Part shown: piece by piece, positions 12,118 through 22,825 of the stretch
Layout: each line of letters opens with the position of its first letter
Numbering within the stretch: the stretch's first letter is position 1
Assembly: GCF_963678635.1 (NCBI RefSeq)
Contig: NC_087062.1
Span: 93,411,845-93,475,844 of the forward strand
Direction: 5' to 3'
Length of the DNA stretch: 64,000 nucleotides
Origin: Symsagittifera roscoffensis
Taxonomy: Eukaryota; Xenacoelomorpha; Acoela; Convolutidae
Translations under genes and position numbers: made by a program
Notes under the pieces: generated by a model
Databases searched by the model: none
The model's input: only the letters and a program-made list of their open reading frames with translations
What the model was told of the DNA's origin: nothing

Positions 12118-14344
12118 TCACTGCTCCATCTCCTCCTCCTGTGACATCGACTCTTCACTCTCAGTCACTGTGTCTTGCAACACCTCGGTGGCCATTCTGA
12201 CGCTGTTGGAGGCAGTCCTCCAACACCTCTGCTCTTCTATCCATTGTTTGCAACCAGGTAGAGGATCTACATTAGTTTCCCAGGATGGCACAAAGTCACA
12301 TTTCTTTCCAGATCTTCCTTCAATATTACTTCTTTTTCTCTCCCGTCTCAATCACTCGTCATCAACGTTCTTTTCAATGCGGTAGATACTGCTTTACGAT
12401 GTGTCACGAAACCTCGATTGAAGGCTTCTAATTCTCTGTCCATTTGGTACGAACTGTACACTCTGATGTGCTTCGGCGTACAATTTTTGGCATACTCGTA
12501 CAACCCTGCAGTCATGCTCTCTCTGAACTATTGCCTCAGTCGGCTTCTGGCCCCTTATTTTTTCCATCAGAATGTTCAGGATTTTGCATATTGTCTCAAA
12601 AAGATCTAAATCTTTTAGATTATCGAGTTCTTGCAACTGTCTTTTGGTCAGCGCTTCATGTTAATTGTTCTCTTTAACAGGAGCTTCCAGCCATCTGATC
12701 GCTATCATAACTCCAAGTATCACTATTGATACGGGCTGTGATGAGTCTGGTAAACCCATGGAGAGCAGATCTCCAGAGTCCCAGATCAACACCAGACTTT
12801 TTCGCCCAGGATACCACCTTGTTTGTAGCAAACAATGGCATGGAAACTCGTCATGTGTCAACATGATGCTTCTCCAATTTCGTTTTCCTGACGCCTTCAG
12901 CAGTGGTTCCAATTCCATCATCAATCGAAGTATTTTTTGTCATTATCATCTACTGGATTGTAACCTGTTGCTGTTAATCCTTTCTGCTTGTGTCTTTCAA
13001 AATTGCTAAAGTTCCCACAAGCATATCCTATGAACGTCTTCCAAAGGATCGGTTCTAATTTACCCTTGGTTCTTCCTGGAACTGCGGCAAAGATCTTACA
13101 GAGTAACTCGTAAGATTTTTCAGACATTCTCGCAAGTTTTACACATTTCGGCACTGAAATGTCTTGATCCACGATCGTCCTTGCGCTGTTTACATCCACT
13201 GCCACGAAAAGTACTGGATAACGGCTTTTGCTCATTGGAGCCGACGTCGAGCTCACTGGGTATCGAGCGCGAGACAGTCTGCGTTAGGTTTCACTCCGTC
13301 TGATGTTCAATTCCACTTCTATCGCATCTCTCCATTTTTAGATATACTTCTGTTCGGTTTGTAACACTCCCGGAAAAACATCTACACCGATAGCCGCGAC
13401 CGATACTGTCAATCGGTTGTACTCCTCTGGTGTCAACTGTTCTATGAAAATTTGTCTCATTTTCATCAGTGGCCGAATCAAGTAGCAATTTACTAATTCC
13501 CCCATCGAATTCGTCCGTTTGTCAAGGATTTCCCTCATCAGAGTTCTGTTGAGACCTGTTTTCAGTATCAACTGGGTCCCGTAGCACCGCACCACTGTCC
13601 AGATCTCTTCCTTAAAAGCAACTCTGTTCATGCCACAAACTATTCTGTTTTCATGATCTCTGTGGAGAACTTACCACTCTTCTTCAGGCAGGGTCCCCAA
13701 AAAAGGTACTCAGGCTGCGCTTTCTATTTTTCTCCTGCGTGGAGGCTCTGTTTAAAATTTCTTTGCGGTAGTTTTATTCTTGCCAGGAGAATTGCTTTCC
13801 GGTAAGTTATGGCTGCATTTAGAGAAACTGAGGAAAGCTCCAGCGTGGAAGTTTCATCTTCCGTTGATTCCGTCATCCCTGCCAACGTTTCCGTTCCTTC
13901 TTTGTCTTCGTCCTACAAGTTGAAGTCCAGTCTAGACGCACCACCTTCTGAGGCTTTATCGTCATCCCTTCGCACTTGGCCGGGATCCTGTTCCATTGCT
14001 TCTTCCAGTTGACGGTCTTCTTTCTCCTCGTCTTCTCGCTCTTCAATCTTCCTTGACCTTGAGGGTCCTTGCTCACTGTCCAATGTTTCGACTGGAATCT
14101 TTGGCACGACTAGTTTACCTGCTGATCGGTATTCTCGTTTGATCACAATTTCTTCACAACCGAAGGGCACTAGAGCAGTCATGGTCAGCAGTTCCCTAGT
14201 TATTGCCAACTCTGGTCTCACATTCGTTACTATCAGTGCAGCTTCTTGCAAAACTGCTTTGCCTCTCATTGTAGTTGGCGCCATATCCAACTTGGCCCAT
14301 TCTTCCTTGAATCTACCAGGTATTGGAGTGGGTGCTTTGCTGAT

Positions 14345-14390
<46 letters not shown>

Positions 14391-14530
14391 TGAAATTTGC
14401 CTCAGTTTTTGGTTTTTTCCTCGTTTTCTGGTATTAGGCTAGTAGTCAAGGAATTGTGGTTATTTCGCCATTCATTTTGCTGAAAGTCTCAAATTCCAGA
14501 GCTTCGGGTACACTTCGATATGCCCATTGT
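12118..14530 (-). pseudogene. Array-unit ORF, unit 3 (unknown protein, internally deleted)
   Basis: The same blocks as unit 2 minus the central part. From the minus-strand 5' side these are the (GA)n Arg-Glu run with AKLDMAPTTMRG (13,913-14,290 and upstream), the GLNRTLMREILDKRTNSMG block (13,338-13,631) and, after the deletion, a 111-residue frame at 12,921-13,256. That frame continues further than in unit 1 and ends in YNPVDDNDKKYFD. Next are 12,661-12,924 (YPGRKSLVLIWDSGDLL), 12,394-12,636 (LFETICKILNILMEKIRG) and an acidic end at 12,118-12,351 (TVTESEESMSQEEEMEQ). It gives the best view of the C-terminal third. Function unknown. Confidence 0.55.
14347..14386 (-). repeat. (CT)n microsatellite, unit 3
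   Basis: About 40 bases of perfect CT, twice the length of the unit 2 tract, at the same place in the ORF. Confidence 0.9.
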
Positions 14531-15517
14531 ATGTGGTAAATATCATTGGTGTATTACGTGGGAATAGATTTTCCAATGTATTAAGATTGGCTATGGGTTT
14601 CAGAGTTTCAGAAAAAAGTTTGGCGCCAGATATTACCATGTTTTAAGATACTGTATGGATTTACCTGTTTATAAGGATTAGAAACTCATTGTATGGAATT
14701 AAGAACTCATTAAGATGGGGAATAGGTTTCCTAATGTATTGAGATAGGGAATGGCAAGGTTTCAGTGTGATGGTAAGAGAATGGTAAGAAAAACGGTCTT
14801 TTTTTTAGAATTTGTGTTAAAATGTCTAGTTTTTATCGCAAAAATCTCGGCACGCGTTATGTAATTGGTGACTATTACGTATAGATTGTGTAACTAATGT
14901 TTTGTTGTCTCATGGTAATTAAATGGTAAGTTTTGCAAAATCTTATAGTTTTTTATCAAACAAGATGTGTTTTTTTTTTAAAAAAAACTTCAAAAGCGAT
15001 TGAATTTGATATAATCTGACTCAATAACTATTTTACTGGTTGATCTTTGTTAGCGAGGAAAGGGTCAATCCATCTCTAATGGATGTATTGCATAACTGTT
15101 GCTAGAACTACCTAGAACTAAGAATTTTTAGCCCTGATTTTAGTAAAAATCACGTTGTCTGGATATTCCAGACCCAGATATGTGGCTATTTTAGCATGTA
15201 AACGTTAACTTAGAAAAACTGTTTGCTTCATGGTCGAAAAGATCAAATAGATCAAAAACTAACTGACAGGGTCGAGACGGCGCAAAAGGAAAAGAACTAA
15301 GGCAACTGAAATTGGAGATTTTTCCTATCTTCTACTGCTGGATATGACCAAGATTAAAAATTTTTTCTGACTTTTAAGGTCATTGTTTCAAATTAGAACT
15401 TCTCCTCCTTAGATTCAAAAGGTATTGGGATGAAGGACGGTCCTGCCACTCAAAAAGCTATAAGAAACCCTATTTTGCATCTTACCTTCGGAAATTTAAT
15501 TCTACTGGTCCTGAATA

Positions 15518-18288
15518 CTAAAATTGAGAAACTTGGTATCTAGAAAGAACAATGAAGTAATCTCCATCTTCAAGAGAAAACTCAAGACTTTTTCGCCCAG
15601 GATAACACCTTGTTTGTAGCAAACAATGGCATGGAAACTCGTCATGTGTCAACATGATGCTTCTCCAATTTCGTTTTCCTGACGCCTTCAGCAGTGGTTC
15701 CAATTCCATCATCAATCGAAGTATTTTTTGTCATTTTCATCTACTGGATTGTAACCTGTTGCTGTTAATCCTTTCTGCTTGTGTCTTTCAAAATTGCTAA
15801 AGTTCCCACAAGCACATCCTATGAACCTCTTCCAAAGGATCGGTTCTAATTTACCCTTGGTTCTTCCTCGAACTGCGGCAAAGATCTTACAGAGTAACTC
15901 GTAAGATTTTTTAGACATTCTCGCAAGTTTTACACATTTCGGCACTGAAATGTCTTGATCCACGATCGTCCATGCGCTGTTTACATCCACTGCCACTAAA
16001 AGTACTGGATAACGGCTTTTGCTCATTGGAGCCGACGTCGAGCTCACTGGGTATCGAGCGCGAGACAGTCTGCGTTAGGTTTCACTCCGTCTGATGTTCA
16101 ATTCCACTTCTATCGCATCTCTCCATTTTTAGATATACTTCTGATCGGTTTGTAACACTCCCGGAAAAACATCTACACCGATGGCCGCGACCGTCCCATC
16201 TTTCTGTTATAGAATCAATAGTGACTCTAAAGAATCAAACATTCTGTAGAATCCTTATGCAGTCACTAGATTCACTTCGGTTCCTCCATGACGATCTGCG
16301 ATTAATTCTGTTTCCGTTCTCATTTTCATCGCTACATTTCCAAACAGTATCGTCTATTGTTTATGTTGTCTCACAAGTGTTTTCACGCATTCAAGAGCTC
16401 CGTGCATTTGAATCTCTGGTCCTCAGACCTTGGCAAGACAGCTAACAGGTTGACCCATTCTTCTGTTCCCCAGCCAGGCAACTCTACACTGTTCTCTCGC
16501 ATGCTCCAAGAGGCTGTAGTCATCACGTTCTTGATGATATTGAGGTAGCGCAAATTGCAATCTGCATTTAACTCTATCTGCACATCCTGCGTCCCTCGCA
16601 ATATCATATCAGCATTTGGACTCAGGCACCATGATGGCTTCATCAATTCCCACACTAACATCAGTCTTGTTCTCAGTAACTCATCTGAGAACCCCAATCC
16701 AAATTGCACTCTGTTTTCAGATTGCGGTATGAAAGGCGCAGTCACCTTTTCTTCCAATACAAGCCCCAGTTTGACTTGCGCATTAGCAATAACTTTTATC
16801 TATCAAAACCTGAGCAACACAGCTCGTTCATAATCGAAATAAGAATCACGTATGTCCTCATTGATGAAAGAATTATATGCCATTCCAACATTTACCGACA
16901 TATATGACTTCTTTCTGATCAACCCACAGCTTTCACTGGACTTCAGCAGCGTCCCCATTGATTTTTTTAAAAAGCCTAAGCTCTTTTTTTATTAATCTTC
17001 GCATTTCGTCGATCTTCTTCGAGGGTTCCAGTTCCACAGGATCTTTCATGTTCACTCGCATTAGTTTGCTTTGGTGAATGTCCAACAGCGCCTGTAAGTG
17101 CAAGGTCTTCGCTAGGCCTTCTATGCATCTTGGCACAGGTATTCAGCGCTGGTATCGACCTTTTTTCCAACATGAACTGAACGAAACAGAGAGCGCCTCT
17201 ACGTTTCGTACACGCTTTTTCCGCTCCACAAATCATAAGGGCTCTCAAACTCTCAAAACTTCTCTTCTTTCGACTTTTTTCTTTCTTCCTTCTTCCGAGT
17301 CATAATCTCCCATCGTCAGTCCCGTCATACACCAAGCGAAGCTGAGTTTCAGCTCAGTTCTGACGCACGGTATCGCTATTAGGTCAAATATTTTCGGACT
17401 AGTTCGCATCTCTTCTTTGAGTTAGCGTAATACTACTGCCCTCCATCGTAAGCTCATCAGTTGATCCACCGTTTCTGTGTGCATCACAGAGGAGGCTAGC
17501 CTTCTGCTTCATTGTCGTGCTCTGGATCTTTTCTTCCTGGTAACATTACATGGCACCGTTGTTTTCCAGAGCAATGAGGTGACCTGTAGCTGAGTTCCTG
17601 TATTTCATCATTTCCATGTATCCGCCGGCGGGTTCGTCTATCTTGACTGCGTCAGATACTGACAAACGGTTGTACTCCTCTGGTGTCAACTGTTCTATGA
17701 AAATTTGTCTCATTTTCATCAGTGGCCGAATCAAGTAGCAATTTACTAATACACCAAGCGCATTAGTAGGACTGAGGGACGCTCCAGCGTGGAAGTTTCA
17801 TCTTCCGTTGATTCCGTCATCCCTGCCAACGTTTCCGTTCCTTCTTTGTCTTCGTCCTACAAGTTGAAGTCCAGTCTAGACGCACCACTTTCTGAGGCTT
17901 TATCGTCATCCCTTCTCACTTGGCCGGGATCCTGTTCCATTGCTTCTTGCAGTTGACGGTCTTCTTCCTACTCCTCTTCTCGCTCATCAATCTTCCTTGA
18001 CATTGAGGGTCCTTGCTCATTGTCCAATGTTTCGACTGGAATCTTTGGCACGACTAGTTTACCTGCTGATCGGTATTCACGTTTGATCACAATTACTTCA
18101 CAACCGAAGGTCACTAGAGCAGTCCTGGTCAACATTGTCCTAGTTATTGCCACCTCTGGTCTCACATTCGTTACTATCAGTGCAGCTTCTTGCAAAACTG
18201 CTTTGCCTCTCATTGTAGTTGGCGCCATATCCAACTTGGCCCATTCTTCCTCGAATATACCACGTATTGGAGTGGCTGCTTTGCTGAT

Positions 18289-18323
<35 letters not shown>

Positions 18324-18382
18324 GAAATTTGCCTCAGTGCTCGGTTTTTTTCCTCGTTTTCTGGTATGAGGCTAGTGGTCAA
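15518..18382 (-). pseudogene. Array-unit ORF, unit 4 (unknown protein, decayed)
   Basis: Minus-strand blocks as in the other units. They are the Arg-Glu run (18,291-18,320), MAPTTMRGKAVLQ (17,968-18,234), YNRLSVSDAVKIDEPAGG (17,546-17,734), and the KKIDEMRRLIKKELRL block (16,933-17,136). The FGLGFSDELL block (16,383-16,757), the DVNSAWTIVDQDISVP block (15,712-16,047) and a short end follow. The first half is repeated almost exactly at 22,826-24,690 because of the 6.3 kb duplication. Frame breaks and stops make it non-functional. Confidence 0.55.
18291..18320 (-). repeat. (CT)n microsatellite, unit 4 / duplication copy 1
   Basis: About 30 bases of CT. The copy 2 counterpart at about 24,600 is longer, which explains the change in offset between the two copies. 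Confidence 0.9.
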
Positions 18383-19000
18383 GGAATTCTGGTTATTTCG
18401 CCATTCATTTTGCTTAAAGTCTCAAATTCCAGAGCTTCGGGTACACCTCATATGCCCATTGTCTGTGGTAAAAATCATTGGTGTATTACGTGGGAATAGA
18501 TTTTCCAAGGTATTAAGATTGGCTATGGGTTTCAGAGTTTCAGATGGTAAGATGGTTTTTTCAGAAAAAAAATTTGGCGCCAGATACTACCATGTTTTAA
18601 GATACTATATAGATTTACCTGTTTATAAGGATTAGATACTCATTGTATGGAATATAGAACTCATTAAGATACGGAATAGGTTTCCTAATGTCTTAAGAGA
18701 GGGAATGGCAAGGCTTCAGTGTGATGGTAAAAGAACGGTAACAAAACCGGCATTTTTTAAGAATTTGTGTTGAAATGTCTAGTTTTTTTTCGCAAAAATC
18801 TCGGCACGCGTTATGTAATTGGTGACTATTACGTATAGATTGTGTAATTAAGGTTGTTTTTGGTTCATGGTAAAAAAAAATGGTACGTTTTGCAAAATCT
18901 TTTAATTTTTTATCAAAAAAGTTGTGTTTTTTTTTAATTTCAAAAGCGATAGAATTTGATATAATTTGACTCAATAACTATTTTACTGGTTGATCTTAGT

Positions 19001-20039
19001 TTTTAAAACAGTCCTCAAACTAGCTGAAACTATGCTTAAACCTACTGAAACTTCGAAAAATATTTTAGCTACTTTATTGTTGCTTCTGATCTAATTGAAA
19101 AAATGTACATTTATGTAGAATTTAAAATTAGGTCCAAATTGTATTTTATTTGGCATCATGTTGAGACTATGATACAAAAAATTGAATAAAGATATAGATG
19201 ATTTCAGAATTCTCTCTAAAAATTTTGAAATACGATAAAAACTACCCTAATTGTAGCTAAAAAGCTATTTATATAGTGCTCTGAACACTAAAAAGTAAGC
19301 TCATACTTGTTGTAATCAAAAATGAAACTTCCAATTTCTAGGGAAAATAGTGAAGTCATTTGTAATTTTTGAGAAATTAAACAAAAGTAATCAAATGTAT
19401 TCAAGTTTTTCTATTTTTAACTTTTTATTTTTGTAATTAACTGATTTTTTGTCCAGTTCAAGGATAATTCATCTAAGAATCTCAATTCAAATGAACAATA
19501 AGAGCAATATTCATTAAAATTTCTAGATCAGACGCCATGACTTAACTCCTTCTCAGTTTCTTCTCAAAGATTAACCCAAACTTTTAGAAAAATTAGAACT
19601 TTTGAGATGTTTTTAACGTTATTAAATTTGAAAAATTTCAGATCATAGATAAAAAATAACATTTATTGTTAAAATTCTGAAAATGGGATAAATTTTACTT
19701 ATAAGTATTTAAGATTATATGCGTTTTAACAAAATTTTCTTCAAATCTGATGATTATCTTTCTGTTGCTTCTACAACATAATTTTCATGGTTTTTCCGTA
19801 GAAGTTATCCCTGTTTAAAATTTATCCTGCTAATTACATGTTTTCGCTTTTGAACTCACATGGCAAGAAAATTTATTCAAAACTGGGGAATTTTCGGAGA
19901 AAATAGTATCAACTGAAAGAATAATTTCCTGGCAGAGATTAAATTAGAACTTATAACGTCTAATTATTAACATGTAATTTGTGCATGATATTCTTTAGGT
20001 TCCCATTGTTCAGTTGCTACAGTAAACTATTTCAGGCAC
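19001..20039. other. AT-rich gap, no gene seen (copy 1)
   Basis: About 1 kb between the end of the array unit and the SGNH pseudogene. No open frame, repeat motif or RNA gene is recognisable. It is duplicated at 25,314-26,352. Confidence 0.6.
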
Positions 20040-21215
20040 ACCCGCATTGCTTCCTATTGAGCTTCTTCTTAGTCTGAGCTTCTGGACACGTTATTGGTGC
20101 CTATTAGAATCATCACATCCATAATTCTGCCCGGACTCATCAATTCAACCATTCGATACAGCTGGGCTACTGTGGCACCTCCGAATGCCATCACCGTGGT
20201 GATCCATGAGGTTCTCAAGTTCTGCAACACTCTCACTAGGCAATCGCCCAATATCAAATGCGACATTCCGAGGGGCGGCTGCTGCATGTTTATCGCTGGA
20301 ATCCAAATCGATCTGTTGAAACATGCTCGCATATCCGTCTCAGGGACTAGAGTGAAGCTGTTTTTGTTCTGATTGATCTTCTGTATGTCTAGCACGCTCG
20401 ACACTTACTTCATTGGCATCTCTCTTATCTTTACTGGAGGATTTTACTGGTTTCCTCACTGTAGCAGCTCCTGTCTTCTTCACTGATTCTGAGGAGACCT
20501 CTACTCTGCCGGTATCATCAATTGTTCCAGAGGATGCAGTCACCCCGGAACATAGCACACTCCTGTTGGCCACGAATCGGCCAGCGGCTTGCATTAGCTG
20601 CTTCATGGTTCTTTCCACAACTGAAATATCCAAGGTGTTGCTTGGATCCAGGATGGTCACTCTACCGTGTCCTGTTGGGACTTGCACTTCCGTTGTTTGA
20701 CTTGGTTCGCGAGGGGTCAGAAGTTCCATCGGCGATTGCCCATGGGGAACGCTGCCTGTGGGAAATGGTCGTTCCATTTTTGCTATTCCCAATTGTTCAG
20801 ATTGCTCCTTTCAATCCTGCTTCAAGCGTTCTATCTCTTCTACTTGCTTTTTTATACAGCCCTCAAACTGTTTTTTCCACATATCTCGATCTTCTTCAGT
20901 TCTGGCCGAGGTTTTTCTCACTCGGTCCAGCTCGTCTCTCTTCTCGTTCAGATGTTCCATGGTTTCATTCGTTTGTTATTCTTCTTCTGCTCTTGCTCTC
21001 CAATTTTCATTTGTGAGCTAGACGATGCAGATTCGCTACTCATTTCTTGTGGAAAGATTGATTTCTATGCACTAGAATGTTCGTCAGAGCAGCCGTCAAC
21101 ATGGCCACCTCTGGGTTATCCTGGCGCAGACTCTCTTCAATAGTCTTTGATGGAGCTCGTCTATGACTGGCCTCACATAAACCTCGTCTAAATCCATCAG
21201 TTCATCAAAATTGTT
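20040..21215 (-). pseudogene. Gag-like protein with SGNH-hydrolase signature, decayed (copy 1)
   Basis: The minus-strand coding-like region starts near 21,215 with an acidic segment. It includes MLTAALTNILVHRNQ near 21,100 and passes through a charged, coiled-coil-like segment with several stops. It then follows the frame at 20,340-20,792 and shifts to the frame at 20,069-20,404. The last part shows the three signatures of SGNH/GDSL hydrolases. These are LILGDCLVRVL (block I), AFGGATVAQLYRM (block II glycines) and MILIGTNNVS (block III). The block I nucleophile is Cys (codon 20,240-20,242) instead of Ser. Just after it the same frame hits TAA and TAG stops. Esterase-type domains occur in ORF1 of CR1-like LINEs; a gypsy-type Gag is inferred here from the adjoining pol. 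Confidence 0.6.
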
Positions 21216-21640
21216 AATTCTGATTCAATTCGGTTGTATAATTTCAACAAATTGTTTTTGCAATAGGATGAAGTTCAAAAATTATATTGATCAATCATGA
21301 CCTAAAAACAAGATCAAGACTATCACATCTGTCAACATTGCTTCAAGTTTGTATTAAAACATATTTAAAAACAGTCAAATCAAAAGATTTTGCACTTGAG
21401 AGAAATTAAAACCCAATTCAGTCTAAGATCTCGAAAACTGTTCAAACAATGGTTAATCCACTATTTGAGTCTATTCCTAGAATTATCGTTTGGGGATTTG
21501 TGGTCACTAACCCTTCCAAACCCAAGATTCTAATATTATAATAATACAACACATAACACTTTACTCCTATACTCAATCTACACTCAACCCATACTCAAAT
21601 AATACTTCTTTTATAGATACACTTCTATGTTGGTATCCGA
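21216..21640 (-). promoter_or_regulatory. Candidate LTR / promoter region (copy 1)
   Basis: About 0.4 kb of non-coding DNA between the end of the pol tail and the start of the Gag-like pseudogene, both on the minus strand. It has a TATA-like sequence at 21,609-21,616 (TCTATAAAAG on the minus strand). The position between the 3' end of one element and the 5' end of the next fits a shared LTR. I could not find TG...CA ends, a primer-binding site or a second LTR copy elsewhere, so this is inference. Confidence 0.35.
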
Positions 21641-21649
21641 AAAGATTAC

Positions 21650-22821
21650 ATGTATCAGCGCGTATGGCTCCCGAGGATGGTGTCGTCCTCTGTTCGGGTC
21701 ATACACCGGAAGCGAGATCTTTTTACTCCCCTCTCCAGCAGGATGTCTCTCAGACTCGTCGGCGACAAAACCAGATCTTCAGGGTCCACATGCTGCTTCT
21801 CCGTCGCCCGCATCTCCAAGAAGCAGAAGTAATTCCCTGGTTTCTGCGAAGCAGGCGGTGGCTAAGTTGCTACTCTCCCTATTCCCGGTCTTTGCTTCCA
21901 TAAAAACTCGCTGTAAGTTTAAATTCGCTGTCCGTTAGTAAAATATGACTCTAATACTCTCGCTATGTCTGGTTCCTTAGGGCCTTCATCTGTTTCTGCC
22001 TCTAAATCACCTGCTGTTTCTTTTTTACAATTTTAAGTTTTTTAAGAAGAAGTTTTCATTGTGGGTAAGTCCTACCCCCACTCCCCGGGCAAATATTTCC
22101 ATTGACGTCGCTGTCGATCGCTGCCCAGGAAGGATCATGTTTGTCTTTTTGTATGTATTTCATGCTCTCGCGGTCCACGTACTGAATTGTGACACTGTTT
22201 TCCTTGGGTCCTGATGCCATTTCGTTCAACAACCCAAGTTTGTCAATTCTTGTTCGTAATACTGCTGAGGTTCGTCGTCAAATTCCACTTCGGGCCAGCA
22301 CCGATCGCCGAATCAATTTTTTGTCTTGATCATTGTCAACATCTACAATCTGCGACACGGTTATCTCCTCCAGATCCACTAGGTCGTGTAGTGTCTTTTT
22401 CATCCCTAGCTTGTCCACTACGAAGTCGTCTCCGTAAGGATTATACTTCTTTGCGGGTTTTGCCCTGTCACTATGTCGTGTCTGCATCAAAAAGGGTAGA
22501 TCCTGGGACGTTCTTGGGAACGTCTATCTGCTCGGTGTTTCCACGTCCTCTTCTGCATAGGCTAAGATTTTTTCATCCGCAACATTGATTTCATTAGGAT
22601 CCAGGTCCGTCGACGGGCTTTTCCTTCTTTCAGTGCCTCATTCCCATCGTTCTTTGCTCAGGTGCCTTTTTCCTTGACTTCGCAAGCGGGTCCATCATCA
22701 GGTAATTGCCCTCCTCCATGTCTTCAGGTGTACACCAGTTTTCTGTTAATGGGTTGTAGTTTATTGTTTTCAAAGTGCGCAGCTCGGCCGGTACTCAGTC
22801 GGTAAACACGTTCCTCCTGAT
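21650..22821 (-). pseudogene. Truncated integrase C-terminus and pol tail (copy 1)
   Basis: The minus-strand frame starts at the duplication junction inside an integrase C-terminal region (LPTEYRPSCAL is a shifted reading of it). It continues through a tail with KKYNPYGDDFVVDK (22,278-22,490). One in-frame TGA at 22,278 interrupts a frame that stays open to about 22,066. Coding-like blocks then run to about 21,650, one with DPEDLVLSPTSLRDILLERG. The catalytic part of integrase is missing from this copy, because the duplication began inside the gene. Confidence 0.6.
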
Positions 22822-22825
22822 GCTG

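Larger units (their letters stand above)
11283..15118 (-). repeat. Array unit 3
   Basis: This unit matches unit 2 closely but has a deletion joining 'gccgcgaccg' directly to 'atactgtcaatcgg' near 13,400. That removes the equivalent of about 8,096-9,573 (1.48 kb). It keeps the 12,254-12,606 stretch that unit 2 lost. Confidence 0.8.
15119..19000 (-). repeat. Array unit 4
   Basis: Homology with the other units ends at 19,000, after 'tgatcttagt', where unrelated AT-rich DNA begins. A deletion near 15,595 removes the equivalent of about 11,757-12,795 and is flanked in the other units by a shared 'agacttt'. A second deletion near 17,748 carries a short filler resembling nearby sequence. From 16,513 on, the unit lies inside the 6.3 kb duplication. 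Confidence 0.8.
16513..22821. repeat. 6.3 kb tandem duplication, copy 1
   Basis: From 'gctgtagtcatcacg' to the junction at 22,821/22,822 this is almost identical to 22,822-29,134. The offset is 6,309 bp before the (CT)n tract and 6,313 after it. I noticed six substitutions (near 16,692, 18,692, 18,839, 19,952, 20,655 and 21,255) plus the (CT)n length change. The left edge is continuous with unit 4. The right edge is the novel junction, cutting an integrase C-terminal reading frame and joining it to the middle of the array ORF. Confidence 0.95.

Noticed and set aside
18693-18974. 93-codon minus-strand frame with Lys/Phe-rich composition, repeated at 25,006-25,287
   Set aside because: It lies in an AT-rich non-coding part of the unit, is absent from units 1-3 and has a homopolymer-driven composition.
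20522-21143. Long plus-strand open frames (for example 164 and 158 codons) opposite the SGNH/Gag-like region
   Set aside because: They mirror the minus-strand coding region, have no domain and begin within it. The minus-strand signatures explain the openness.
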